Assembly: GCA_023397905.1 (NCBI GenBank)
Contig: JAEWSZ010000182.1
Coordinates: forward strand, 1 to 64,000
Reading direction: 5' to 3'
Length of the DNA: 64,000 nt
Source: Bacillota bacterium
GTDB lineage: Bacteria; Bacillota; Clostridia; Acetivibrionales; DSM-1351
The notes under the pieces were generated by a model. It was not told the DNA's origin and ran no database searches. It saw only the letters and a list, made by a program, of their open reading frames with translations. The position numbers and the translations under genes were made by a program. Shown piece after piece: positions 8,069 through 18,600 of this stretch; within the stretch, counting starts at the first letter, position 1, and every line of letters begins with the position of its first letter.

Positions 8069-9892
8069 TCACTGCTGCTCCGGCACAGGGACGGGCTGAT
8101 ACTCCGGCGGCGCCTCCACTGTGTTGGGGGTGCTGATTTTTACATAGGTCCCAATGCCTGGCCGGCTGAAAATGGTCACACCGTAGTCTTCTCCGAAGTA
8201 CAGCTTGATCCTTTCATTTACGTTTTTCATGCTGTAGCCGGTAGACTGCTTTACCTGGTTGGTAAAAAGGTTTTTTTGCTTATCCGGGCTTATGCCAACC
8301 CCGTCGTCTATCACCTCAAAGATCATGCCGGAATCGGATTTATACAGCCTTATAATGATATTTATTCCGCTTTCATCATTCCACAGCCCGTGGTTTATGC
8401 TGTTTTCGATCATGGGCTGCAGTATCAGCTTAATTGTCTTCTTTTCAAACAAGGATTCATCTATATCGTAGGTTATATGCAATAAGTCCTGAAATCTTAT
8501 CTGCTGAATCGAAATATAGTTTTTAGTCAGCTCTATTTCTTCCCGGACCGTCACGATTTTTTTGCCATTGTTCAGAGAGATCCTGTAAAACCTGGACAGG
8601 TAATTTACCATTTCATTTACCCTGTAATCGTTTTGCTGCACTGCCAGCGCCGATATGGAGGACAGCGTGTTGTACAGGAAATGTGGATTTATCTGGGACT
8701 GCAGGGTATCCATTTCAGCGTTGCGCTTCAGTATTTCTTTTTCATAGACTTCCTTTATCAGTATCTTCAGATTTGTCGCCATCCTGTGGAAAGCCTTTGA
8801 GAGTTGGCCCAGCTCGTCTTCGCTGGCATACTTCAATTTGATGTCGAAATTTCCGGATTCGAGCTTTTTGACCTGCGAGGACAGATAGGTTATCCTCTTT
8901 GTTATCAGCTTGGAGGTCAGGTAGACCAATATTATGGACAGTATGAGAATGAACAGCGTCAGGACCAGCAATCTGGTTGAAGAGACCTGGGCGGTTTCCA
9001 GAAAGCTGCCATAGGGCACTGTCGATATTATTCTCCATTTGTTTTGCATGGAGGTGTAAACCACCAGAGATTTCTCCCCGTTAATGGTCATATCAAAGCT
9101 GCCGGAATTTTTAAAACCGGCTATGCTGGTATTTAAAACCTGGGAGATATTTTTATTGAGCAAATTTTTATCCTTGCAGGAAAAAATGACGCCCGACTCA
9201 TTTACAATGTAAATATTATTTTTTGAGCTCTCTTTTTCGATCAAGGTATATAATTCATTTTCCTGGATATCTATGGCAAGCACACCGTAGGGGTAATTCA
9301 GGCTCTGGTAGTCCAGCAGCCTGTACATGGTGAAGACATACCTGTTCTCGGTTTTCTGCCTTAAATTTTCGTAGTAAATGTTTTTTTGCAGCGGAACGCT
9401 TTCGTCGTATGTTTTCGCGGCGTATGGATCGGTATTTAAGGGGAATATGAAATAACCATCCGAAGGAAGGGTGGAGTTGGGCGTATACACCCGGAGAAAG
9501 TCTATGCTGGTATTTAGCACAAGTATCTGGGGAAAATACTTGTTTATATACCCATAGTAGGCGTCGACAAAATCCACATTGTTGGAGTAGTCCTTGCTTA
9601 AATAGCCCTTCAGGACCTGGTCGGAATACAATATGGAAGATATCTGGAGTATCTTGTCCAGCTTATTTTCAATATTTATATTTATCTGGTTGACAGAGCT
9701 GTACACATTTTGCTTGGTCTGTGAAATCAGTTGATTTTTCAGCGTGTTGTAGGAATAGACCTGCGAAATGAAAAAAGGGATGACCGCAGCCAGAAAATAC
9801 AGCCAGAATAATTTATTACGGAATTTCATATTTGCAAAATGGTATCTGAAAAAATTGATTGCCTTCGAGAAAATATTTTCTGATCTATTCAT
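8069..9892 (-). CDS. YesM-type sensor histidine kinase
   Basis: A 607-residue membrane kinase. It has a first transmembrane segment at about residues 28-46, a large extracellular sensor region (about 47-305), a second transmembrane segment (about 306-328), a HAMP linker, a His_kinase domain with the phospho-acceptor in QINPHFLYNTL (His404), and an HATPase_c domain with N-box IENSINHGL and a GxGxG-type lid. YesM-type kinases pair with AraC-type response regulators and control neighbouring sugar ABC importers. Here the partner is directly upstream (15-bp gap), and the importer genes are divergent beyond it. The ligand is probably an oligosaccharide or a ligand-loaded binding protein (inference). 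Confidence 0.93.
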   Translation of the reverse strand: MNRSENIFSKAINFFRYHFANMKFRNKLFWLYFLAAVIPFFISQVYSYNTLKNQLISQTKQNVYSSVNQININIENKLDKILQISSILYSDQVLKGYLSKDYSNNVDFVDAYYGYINKYFPQILVLNTSIDFLRVYTPNSTLPSDGYFIFPLNTDPYAAKTYDESVPLQKNIYYENLRQKTENRYVFTMYRLLDYQSLNYPYGVLAIDIQENELYTLIEKESSKNNIYIVNESGVIFSCKDKNLLNKNISQVLNTSIAGFKNSGSFDMTINGEKSLVVYTSMQNKWRIISTVPYGSFLETAQVSSTRLLVLTLFILILSIILVYLTSKLITKRITYLSSQVKKLESGNFDIKLKYASEDELGQLSKAFHRMATNLKILIKEVYEKEILKRNAEMDTLQSQINPHFLYNTLSSISALAVQQNDYRVNEMVNYLSRFYRISLNNGKKIVTVREEIELTKNYISIQQIRFQDLLHITYDIDESLFEKKTIKLILQPMIENSINHGLWNDESGINIIIRLYKSDSGMIFEVIDDGVGISPDKQKNLFTNQVKQSTGYSMKNVNERIKLYFGEDYGVTIFSRPGIGTYVKISTPNTVEAPPEYQPVPVPEQQ

Positions 9893-9907
9893 ATGACCCC
9901 GCCCGTA

Positions 9908-11494
9908 TTATAATATTTTTTTCCTGAATTCGTTGGGAGTGACGCCTTTATATTTGCTGAAAAGCGAACAAAAGTAGGATATGTTCTCATAGCCCACCAT
10001 CAGGGATATTTCATGGATCTTCAAAGACTTGTCATGCAGCAGGTCAGTGGCTTTTGCAAGCCTGTATCTGGTAATATAGTCCAGGATCGTTTCACCGGTT
10101 TTCTCCTTGAAAATAGTCCTCAGATAATTCGGGGTAAGATACACCTGCTTGGAGACATCTTCAACGGTCAGGGGCTTATGGTAGTTTTTTTCTATTATGG
10201 CTATGATATTATTTACTATTTGCTGTTTTGAATCCCTGTTCTTTTCCTCCATATGGCTGATAATCATTTCCAGCCTGTTCAAAGCATAATTTTTCAGGCC
10301 TTCCAGTGTATCCTTGTAAAGCATCAGGTTATTGTACAGGTTGTCTATATCAAATAAGGTGCCGAGAGTGCTGTCATTTTTCACAAAATTCTCAAAAATA
10401 TAATTTGCAGTATCAAAGATATACTTGCATACGGGCTGTTTTGGGGGCTTATCCCTGACTATCTGGTTTACAAAGCTGTCAACAGTGTCTTTGGCCGCTT
10501 CCATATCCATGGAAAAAATAGCGCCGCACAATTTGTCCTTTATGGCCGGCAGGGGATAGCTGATATTTTCAAAGTTATTTTCCGCGCAGTCATTGAGAGA
10601 CAATATCTTCCCGTTGCCCATGTAGAATTTTAAATTGTATATATTGTCCAGATCCTGATAAATATCCCCCAGGGAGAAGATCCCGTCAAATTTGTCACTG
10701 ACGCAGATTGTTACCGATACGCCAAAGGAAGAGCGCAGATTGGACTGGATATATCTGAAAAAGTAATGCAGGCCTTCCTTTTCCTGAAGCTCATCATACA
10801 GGATGCAGTACTGCCCGGATTTCATGTTGATTATAATGCCGCCGTTAATGTAAGCATTCAAAGCTTCAGCCAGGAATTCATAAATATTGGAGCACAGCAG
10901 CTGAGCGTTGTATTCGCCGTTTTTCATGGAATATTCCGTCAGTTCGTCTATATTAACGGAAAATAGGGAGTAGGAGCCTGAAAACGTCCTTCCGGAATCT
11001 GAAAAGAAGGTTTCCAGTTTGCTTATAAACTGTTTTTTGATAGATATGTTGGTTTCCAGAATGAGCCCTTTGAGACATTTTTCAATGTTGATCCTTATAG
11101 ATTGGGAAGCGAGTCTTTCCTTTTCAAACTTGGAGCTGATTTTGTCAATTAGCTGGGAAAGCTCATCGATATTGACCGGCTTCAATAAATAATCCACCGC
11201 ATCCACCATCATAGCCGCCTTTATAAATTTGAAGTCGTCATACCCGCTTAAAAAGACTATTTTCAGTCTTTTGTCAATATCCCGCGCCAGTCTGGAAAAT
11301 TCAAGCCCATCCATTACAGGCATCTTTACATCTGTCAAAACAATATCCGGATGAAATTCTTCCACAAACCTTAATGCTTCTCTGCCGTTTTTGGCAGTTC
11401 CCACCACCTTGATACCCATGGAATTCCAGTTAATATGGTTTCTAAGTGCCTCTAACTCCAACTTCTCGTCATCCACAAGCAGAATGGTATACAT
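9908..11494 (-). CDS. YesN-type response regulator (receiver plus AraC DNA-binding domain)
   Basis: A 528-residue regulator. The N-terminal receiver domain has the acidic pair DDE at residues 8-10, phospho-acceptor Asp55 (IVLTDVKMPVMDG) and Lys in LLKPVN. A variable middle region follows, then a C-terminal AraC helix-turn-helix (about 425-528, with NYLRTIFKEKTGE and SYFCSLFSKYKGVTPNEFRK). A ribosome-binding site AAGGGTGAT precedes ATG 11494. It forms an operon with the YesM-type kinase downstream and is divergent from the ABC permeases, whose promoter it likely activates from the 370-bp gap between them. Confidence 0.93.
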   Translation of the reverse strand: MYTILLVDDEKLELEALRNHINWNSMGIKVVGTAKNGREALRFVEEFHPDIVLTDVKMPVMDGLEFSRLARDIDKRLKIVFLSGYDDFKFIKAAMMVDAVDYLLKPVNIDELSQLIDKISSKFEKERLASQSIRINIEKCLKGLILETNISIKKQFISKLETFFSDSGRTFSGSYSLFSVNIDELTEYSMKNGEYNAQLLCSNIYEFLAEALNAYINGGIIINMKSGQYCILYDELQEKEGLHYFFRYIQSNLRSSFGVSVTICVSDKFDGIFSLGDIYQDLDNIYNLKFYMGNGKILSLNDCAENNFENISYPLPAIKDKLCGAIFSMDMEAAKDTVDSFVNQIVRDKPPKQPVCKYIFDTANYIFENFVKNDSTLGTLFDIDNLYNNLMLYKDTLEGLKNYALNRLEMIISHMEEKNRDSKQQIVNNIIAIIEKNYHKPLTVEDVSKQVYLTPNYLRTIFKEKTGETILDYITRYRLAKATDLLHDKSLKIHEISLMVGYENISYFCSLFSKYKGVTPNEFRKKIL

Positions 11495-11863
11495 TTAAAA
11501 ATCACCCTTTTGGAAGTTTATAACGCATCAGCAGCCGTCTTGTTATACGCTTAATATATCACCGCATTTGCGGCCATGTCAAACTTACGGTAGACATAAG
11601 ATGATAAATAAAATAAGAGTGTAGGTTTGGAGTATCAATCTGAATATTTTAATATAATTTTCATCCGATCTGGCTCCCGGGATGATAGATTTTTATTATT
11701 TCTGTAAAAACAGACCTGTTATTGCCCGTCAAAAACATTAAATCGGAGTATGTTTTTGAAGATTGTTATATGGAAATTTTATTTGTACGGATTTAGAATT
11801 GAACCATGGAACAAGAGCTCCTTGGACATTGATTCTATCTAAATACGGGAACGAGGTATGTAA
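11495..11863. promoter_or_regulatory. Divergent control region between YesN-type regulator and ABC importer
   Basis: 369 AT-rich bases without a gene. TATAAT occurs at 11653-11658 on the + strand, but no convincing -35 stands 16-18 bases upstream. That would suit a promoter needing the adjacent AraC-type activator. I see no clear pair of direct repeats that I can name as its operator. Confidence 0.4.
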
Positions 11864-12841
11864 ATGGATATTCAGCAAGCGGACATACAAATTGTGAGAC
11901 AGACCAATACTAAACGGAAAAAAACATTTGCAAAAATAGCGGAGCATAAATATTTGTACCTTATGCTCCTCCCTGCTCTGATCTGGCTGGTTACCATCTG
12001 CTATGCACCTATGTTCGGGCTGTACATGGCATTTATAAATTACATTCCCGACGGCAAGCCGTTCTTTGCATCTTTTTTCAGCAGTGAATTTGTGGGATTG
12101 CAGTGGTTTAAATATTTTATTATACAAAGCGGTGATTTTTACCGGGTGATGCGAAATACCCTGGGAACCAGCATACTCACCCTGATTTTCGGATTTCCGA
12201 TCCCCATCGTTATAGCCATCGCGCTGAATGAAGCCAGGAAGGGTATATTTACAAAAGTAGTGCAGACTGTTTCATACCTGCCTTATTTTATTTCCTGGGT
12301 CATAACGGCTAATATATTTCTGGCGCTTCTGACCTCGGACGGGGTTGTAAACAAGATTCTGACCACTCTGGGAATAGTAAATGAGCCTATCTTGTTTTTC
12401 CAGCAGCCGAAACTGTTCTGGTGGATAATCGCCATAGCAAACCTGTGGAAGAACATGGGGTATAACGCAATAATGTATCTTGCGGCAATTTCAGCCATCA
12501 ATCCTGAATTGTACGAATCCGCCATAGTGGACGGAGCCAGCAGGTGGCAGCAGACCTTCAGGATCACATTGCCGCTGCTCAAACCCACAATAATCGTTCT
12601 GCTCATTATATCGGTGGGCTACTTGTTAAACGGCGGCTTCGAGCAGCAATTCCTTATGCAGAATGATGTTGTAAAGGAATATGCGGATGTAATCGATTAT
12701 TATTCATACAGATACGGCCTCGGTCAGGGCATGTATTCATACGGAGCGGCAGTGGGCCTTTTTAAATCCGTTATTTCGTTCATACTTGTAGTCATAGTAA
12801 ATAATCTTTCAAAAAAATACAGTGACCAGTCATTATTCTAA
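11864..12841 (+). CDS. Sugar ABC transporter permease, LplB type
   Basis: A 325-residue inner-membrane permease with about six transmembrane helices after a 28-residue basic cytoplasmic N-terminus. The cytoplasmic EAA loop that docks the ATPase is at about residues 217-235 (ESAIVDGASRWQQTFRI). It belongs to the CUT1-type group with LplB/YtePlike members that import oligosaccharides. It forms an operon with a second permease 17 bases downstream and a binding lipoprotein after that. No ATPase gene is linked, so a shared MsmX-type ATPase elsewhere is expected from knowledge of the family. Confidence 0.92.
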   Translation: MDIQQADIQIVRQTNTKRKKTFAKIAEHKYLYLMLLPALIWLVTICYAPMFGLYMAFINYIPDGKPFFASFFSSEFVGLQWFKYFIIQSGDFYRVMRNTLGTSILTLIFGFPIPIVIAIALNEARKGIFTKVVQTVSYLPYFISWVITANIFLALLTSDGVVNKILTTLGIVNEPILFFQQPKLFWWIIAIANLWKNMGYNAIMYLAAISAINPELYESAIVDGASRWQQTFRITLPLLKPTIIVLLIISVGYLLNGGFEQQFLMQNDVVKEYADVIDYYSYRYGLGQGMYSYGAAVGLFKSVISFILVVIVNNLSKKYSDQSLF

Positions 12842-12858
12842 AATAAGGGGTTGAAAGA

Positions 12859-13761
12859 ATGAAAACATCAAAAATCGGAAGGAAATCGGAGTTGTCTTTC
12901 AACATTGTTATTTACACGATTTTGATAGTGTTGTTTATTGTAACATTTTATCCTTTCTGGCAGGTATTCATCATGTCGGTCAACGATGCGGTAGATACCG
13001 TAAAGGGCGGACTGTACCTCTTCCCCAGGAAGTTTTCCATCCAGAGCTATATAACGCTTCTGCTTGACGAGAATTTTACAGGGTCCATAGGCATAACGGT
13101 GCTGAGGACCATAATCGGAGCCCCGATTGCGGTGCTCTGTACGGCCATGGCCGCATATACGCTGAGCAAGCGCGATCTGGTGGGGAGAAGGCCCATAAAA
13201 CTGGCCTTCATATTCACCATGTATTTCGGAGGCGGGCTGATACCCTACTACATGATACTAAAGTCCATGCATCTCATAGACAATTTTAACGTCTATATAT
13301 TTCCGAACATAATTAATGTCTTTTATATGATACTCATTATCACATATATAGAGTCGCTTCCGGCCGAGCTGGAGGAATCGGCCAAAATTGACGGCGCAAA
13401 TGACCTCATAATATTTTTCAGGATTGTAATCCCGCTGTGCATGCCAATACTGGCTACAATTATACTTTTTAATTCCATCAACCAGTGGAATTCCTGGTTT
13501 GATTCCTTCGCCTTTACAAACAAGCGCAGCCTGAAAACCCTGCAGGCCGTACTGGTGCTGATACTGACCCAGTATGACACCCAATCCCTCGAGAATTCCT
13601 TCTCCGCCAGAATGTCGGCGGCGGCCAACAAAGGAGCCGTAAATGCGGACAGCATAAGAATGACAGCCACAATGCTTGCGACCTTGCCTATTTTATTTGT
13701 ATACCCGTTTTTGCAGAAATATTTTGTCAAGGGAATCATGGTAGGGGCCATAAAGGCTTAA
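12859..13761 (+). CDS. Sugar ABC transporter permease, YtcP/MalG type
   Basis: A 300-residue permease, partner of the preceding LplB-type protein. It has about six transmembrane helices, with the EAA loop at about residues 172-190 (ELEESAKIDGANDLIIF) and the C-terminal QKYFVKGIMVGAIKA typical of this family. AAGGGG lies ahead of ATG 12859. Together the two permeases form the membrane channel of an oligosaccharide importer. Confidence 0.93.
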   Translation: MKTSKIGRKSELSFNIVIYTILIVLFIVTFYPFWQVFIMSVNDAVDTVKGGLYLFPRKFSIQSYITLLLDENFTGSIGITVLRTIIGAPIAVLCTAMAAYTLSKRDLVGRRPIKLAFIFTMYFGGGLIPYYMILKSMHLIDNFNVYIFPNIINVFYMILIITYIESLPAELEESAKIDGANDLIIFFRIVIPLCMPILATIILFNSINQWNSWFDSFAFTNKRSLKTLQAVLVLILTQYDTQSLENSFSARMSAAANKGAVNADSIRMTATMLATLPILFVYPFLQKYFVKGIMVGAIKA

Positions 13762-13879
13762 GCCATGTCAATACCTGCTTTAATCAAATCCATTCATGTA
13801 TGGAGGTGACAGTAGGATATTCTTCAGCTTCACTACTAGACTAACAGAATTCAAACAAAATTAAGGAGGAATTTAAAAA

Positions 13880-15520
13880 ATGGCCAGAATTTCAAAAAGA
13901 ATTATCAGTTCAGCGCTGGCAGCGATAATGACAGTCACTCTGTTGGCCGGCTGCGGAGGACAGGAGAGTGCTGCCGGTTCGGGTACGGCGGCAAACGGCA
14001 GTGCAAGCGCAAGCCAGGGCTCTGACAGCGGCACCAAGCCCCTTGAGCCTATTACATTGACTTTCTTTGATAAAAACACCGGAGACGCCTTTGGAAATGA
14101 CGATGTGTCCAAGGAAATAACCAGGAGGACGGGAGTTTCACTTGAAATGCAGCAGCCCACCGGCGATGCGAAGGAAAAATTGAATCTCCTGCTGGCAAGC
14201 GGCGAACTGCCCGACATAATACTTATGGACAGGACCGGAGACGTAACCAACAAGTACATTTCCACAAAGTCCTTCATACCGCTGAATGATCTGATTGACA
14301 AATATGGCTCCGACGTCAAAACAATGTACGGGGATATGCTGACTCAGACAAGAAGTGAGGATGGCAAAAACTATTATTTAAGCAACTGGTACGGATTAGA
14401 TACGGATCCGGTATTCGGCTTCCTCATGAGAAAAAATCTGCTGGCCGAGGTGGCGCCGGATGTTGCCGAGGGAGGCAAAGCCATAACCACCGACGAATAT
14501 ATCGATATTCTGAAGAAGGTCAGGGAAAAGCACCCTCAGCTCAACGGACATAACACGATTCCGGTGACCATGTGGACTGAAAACTGGAGCGCCCAGATAG
14601 GCACATTAAAGGGCTCCTGGGGTATGAAAACCTATTATGAAAATAATGGGACACTCCAGTATGAATTTAAAGACCCAAAATTCGTGGATATAATCAAGTT
14701 CTGGAATAAGCTCTACACAGAAGGCCTGCTCGAAAAGGAATGGGCCGTAAACAAACAGCAGCTGTGGCTGCAAAAGCTGTCAGCCGGCTATGTTTTCTCA
14801 ACAATGGGAGCATACTGGGATCTTGGGGAAGCCAACAAGGTACTGAAACAGGAGTCTGAGGACAATGAATTCTATTCATACAAGGTAGTGGCTCCTGGGG
14901 TTGATCCTACCAAAACCACTCTGGGTCCCCGCAGCGGTCTGGGCTGGGATGCCATAGGTATTACCAAATCCAATAAAAATCCCGAAAGAACCATGCAGTT
15001 CATGAACTTCCTGGCAAGCGAAGAGGGCCAGTACTTGCTGATGTGGGGCGTTGAAGGCCAGTCCTGGACAATGGAAAACGGAAAGCATGTGCCAAAGCAG
15101 GAAATCGTAGACGGGTTTAAAACAGACTTCAATGGGATCAGGGATAAAACAGGTATCAGAAAGTGGACCTGGTTTGTCAAGAACGGCCCCGGCTCGGACG
15201 GAACGCCTTATGACCTGGCAGCCAAGTATGACAGGGCAATCGAAGATCAGGTTGCCATAAAAAATCTCAGTGATACCGTATGGGATTCGGCTCCGTACGA
15301 CGGATTGACTCCTGCCGGCGGGACTGCCGAAGCTCTGATCTACCAGAAAATAGACGACATGTATAAGCAGGCGATCCCCAAATGCGTATATGCAAAAACC
15401 GAAGCGGAGGCCGTTGCACTTTTCAATAAGTTCATAGCAGACGCAAATGCCGCAGGCGCTGAAAAGGTGGAAAAGATTATAACAGATAGCTACAACAAGA
15501 GAATGGAATTGTGGAAATAG
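13880..15520 (+). CDS. Extracellular solute-binding lipoprotein of sugar ABC importer
   Basis: A 546-residue lipoprotein of the LplA-like group. The signal peptide ends in lipobox LLAG|C with the lipidated Cys at residue 25, followed by a Ser/Gly/Ala-rich linker (about 26-55) and a two-lobed periplasmic-binding-protein fold. AAGGAGG precedes ATG 13880. The 118-bp gap after the permease holds a small hairpin (TCCAT...ATGGA) but no terminator. It captures an oligosaccharide outside the membrane and delivers it to the two permeases upstream. The ligand is unknown, but the linked CBM-rich enzyme suggests a galactose-containing glycan. Confidence 0.93.
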   Translation: MARISKRIISSALAAIMTVTLLAGCGGQESAAGSGTAANGSASASQGSDSGTKPLEPITLTFFDKNTGDAFGNDDVSKEITRRTGVSLEMQQPTGDAKEKLNLLLASGELPDIILMDRTGDVTNKYISTKSFIPLNDLIDKYGSDVKTMYGDMLTQTRSEDGKNYYLSNWYGLDTDPVFGFLMRKNLLAEVAPDVAEGGKAITTDEYIDILKKVREKHPQLNGHNTIPVTMWTENWSAQIGTLKGSWGMKTYYENNGTLQYEFKDPKFVDIIKFWNKLYTEGLLEKEWAVNKQQLWLQKLSAGYVFSTMGAYWDLGEANKVLKQESEDNEFYSYKVVAPGVDPTKTTLGPRSGLGWDAIGITKSNKNPERTMQFMNFLASEEGQYLLMWGVEGQSWTMENGKHVPKQEIVDGFKTDFNGIRDKTGIRKWTWFVKNGPGSDGTPYDLAAKYDRAIEDQVAIKNLSDTVWDSAPYDGLTPAGGTAEALIYQKIDDMYKQAIPKCVYAKTEAEAVALFNKFIADANAAGAEKVEKIITDSYNKRMELWK

Positions 15521-15567
15521 TTTTAAGTCAATTGCTATGGGCTTGAAAGCCGGCAGCAATCTAAAAT

Positions 15568-15600
15568 GGGGGTCTACGGCTTGGTAGGCCCCTTTTATTC
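15568..15600 (+). terminator. Terminator after the first ABC operon
   Basis: A GC-rich stem (15568-15577 with 15583-15592, one imperfect pair) is followed by TTTTATT. It separates the binding-protein gene from the large surface enzyme gene, which may therefore have its own promoter or depend on partial read-through. Confidence 0.75.
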
Positions 15601-15685
15601 ATTGCAGGGAGCAATTGCCCTTAAATTTTAATATGTCTCTGCAAAATACTAAGGCAAAATAAAAATTTAATAAGGAGGCTAACAA

Positions 15686-18600
15686 ATGTGTAGGAAAACA
15701 ATTACGTGGGTAGTGATGCTGGCGCTTATGCTTACCGCTTTTTCCGGTTTAGGGCTGACAGTGGGCGCTGAAGCTGACGGCGGTAACCTCAATCTGTCAG
15801 GGTTTTCGGCACTTGCTGCATACGAGGCCGAGGACAGCGGAAATGAGCTGGGCGGAGGCGCAGCAATTACCGGAATTGCAGGAGCTTCGGAAAGCAGCGC
15901 CGTATCACTTTCAGCGGCGGACGGCGGTTCGGTAAAAATAAACAATATCAATGCCGCCGCTTCAGGCGGTTATTCATTGATTATTTATTATGCCGCGGCT
16001 GAGACGGTGACAGCCGGTATTCAGGTAAACTCCGCCGGGGCCGGAACAGTTGAATTCGCTTCCACCACAAGCGGAGCCATAGGAGCGGCAGCGCCATGGG
16101 AAGGGCAGCAGAGTTCCGTGGCTGTTCCAGTAAGCCTCACGGAGGGAAATAATACAATACAGCTCACTGCCCAGGCGGGAACGGTCATACTGGACAAAAT
16201 AGTTCTGGAGGAGCAGACTTCCTCATTTGAAGCGGAATCCCCTTCCAACAGCCTTCTGGGCGGAGCAGGGACCTCGGATAATTCCAACGCATCGGGCGGT
16301 AAGCAGGTCAATAACATCAGCCAAAGCGGAGGCGTCAATTTTGAAAATATCAATATTGAACATACGGGAAAATATATTTTGACGCTTTACTATTCCACAA
16401 AGGATCCGAGAAACTTCAAGCTGATAATAAATAACGGAGAGCCCATCCGGGTAGATTGTCCCTCCACATCGCCGGACAACTGGGATACAGTGGGCGCTTA
16501 CGAAGTAACGGTAAACCTGGATAAAGGAAAAAACACCATTTCAATTTTCAGCTATGATTACGGCCCCAATTTAGACAGGATAGCTTTAAATACCAATGCA
16601 CAGCAGGACCTGCCGCCGTATCCCGCATATGAGGGAACGCTGTATGAGGCTGAAGCCGGGGGCAATATCATAGAGGGCGATGTTAAAGACAATATCTATG
16701 CATCCGGAGGAAAATATGTCGTAAACCTGGGGAATAAATCGCTCACCTTCAGCAATATAGCCGTGGAACAGGATGGCTATTACAAGGTGGCGGTATTATA
16801 CTCGGTTGGAGACAATACGAGAAGCTTCAATTTGTCGGTAAACGACGGCGCCCCAATTAAGATTTCCACACCGTCCACCCAGTTCTGGGATAAGATTGGC
16901 AAGGCTGAGACTGTGGTAAGCCTCAAAGCGGGAAGCAACAAATTGAAGTTTGACAACGCAGTTACAGGCTGGGCTCCCAATCTGGACGCCATAGCGGTTG
17001 CTCCCGGAGCATCGGCTCCGCCGGAGGCAGCGGCAGGAGATACATATGAAGCTGAGAGCGCCGTTCTGGGCAATGGCGCCGAAATCCAGGGAAACAGCAA
17101 GGCCTCCGGCTCAGAGCAGGCAGGCAACATAGGCAGTCCATCCCGAAATGGATTTGTGCTGTTTGACAATGTATCCGCTGAAATAACCGGAAGCTATACC
17201 ATGTCAGTTTATTACGTTTCGGGTTCCGGCGACAGAGCCTTCGACGTGAGTGTAAACGGTGAAGCACCTGTAAGGCTTGCCTGCCCAAAGTCCGGCGATG
17301 ACTGGGCCACGGTTGGCAGACTGGATATGGAGGTTGTATTAAATGCGGGCAAAAATACTGTCAGATTTGACAATGCTTCCTGGTATGCCCCAAATCTGGA
17401 CAGAATTATGATAGACGATGTACCTGCGGTCTATGAAGCAGAGGCTTCCCAAAATATTCTGGGAGGCAATGCCGGCCTTTCCCTTAACAGCAAAGCTTCC
17501 TCCGGTGTTCAGATAGGCAATCTGGGAGGAGACCAGAACGGCTCGCTTAAATTTGCGGGCATTTATGTAAATCAAAGCGGGGATTACCTGATGAAGGTGG
17601 ATTATTCTTCCGGCTCCGACAGAGCTTTTGACGTGAGCGTAAATGAACTGCCTGCCCTTCGTCTGGATTGTCCTGCGGTAATAAATGACGACTGGGAAAC
17701 CATAGGTTCCGTGTATATGGCAATACCTCTGACCAAAGGTATGAACACTGTCAAATTCGACAACAAATCGGGCTATTCTCCCAATCTGGATAGGATATCC
17801 ATAACCAAGGGGATATACTCCTATGAAGCGGAAGACCGGCGGAACACACTGGCTGGGGGCGCAGCCGTAAGCGGTGACAGCCCCGAGGATTCGGGAAGAA
17901 GACATGTGGGAAACCTGGGAGGCGGAGGGCCTGATTATGGTTCGGTTCAGTTCAACAATATCCATGTGCCTGAGGAAGGCATATATAAACTGACCGGATA
18001 CTATATTTCGGGTTCGGATGACCGGTATTTCAAAGTATCCGTGAACAACAGCCCTGAAGTAAGGCTAAACTGCCCCAATTCAGGCGGATGGTCCTCGGTA
18101 GGAAAAATTGAGACTCTTATACCTCTGAGAGAGGGCGTCAACACTATAAAGTTCAATTCGGATTACTATGCGCCCAACCTTGACAGGATCGAAATAAGCC
18201 AGTGGCCTCAGTCCTATGAAGCCGAAGATCCTTCCAACACCCTGGGCAACGGCGCAAGCATCGACAGCAATCCGAAGGATTCGGGAGGCAAACATGCAGG
18301 CGGCCTTGGAGACGGTTTTGTCAGGTTCGATCATGTGAATGTAAACAGGGCAGGTGCATACAAAATGACGTTCTACTATATTTCAGGCTCTGACGACAGG
18401 TCCTTTGACATAAGTGTCAACGGAGCCGGGGCGGTCAACATTCCATGCCCAAAATCGGATGATGACTGGTCGGAATCCGCTGCCGCTGAAGTCACTGTAA
18501 ACCTGCTCGAAGGGGAAAATACCATTAAATTCAGCAAGGAGGGCTGGTACGCTCCAAATCTGGACAGGATTGAAATTGCCACAGATGTGGTAAACCCGGT

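Noticed and set aside
14876..15559. Open frame of 227 codons on the - strand
   Set aside because: It lies opposite the well-supported solute-binding lipoprotein gene and has a composition typical of an antisense shadow.
15686..18580. Tandem DNA repeat or assembly duplication in the seven CBM modules
   Set aside because: The modules are similar as proteins but clearly diverged at the DNA level, so this is old domain duplication rather than a recent repeat or artefact.
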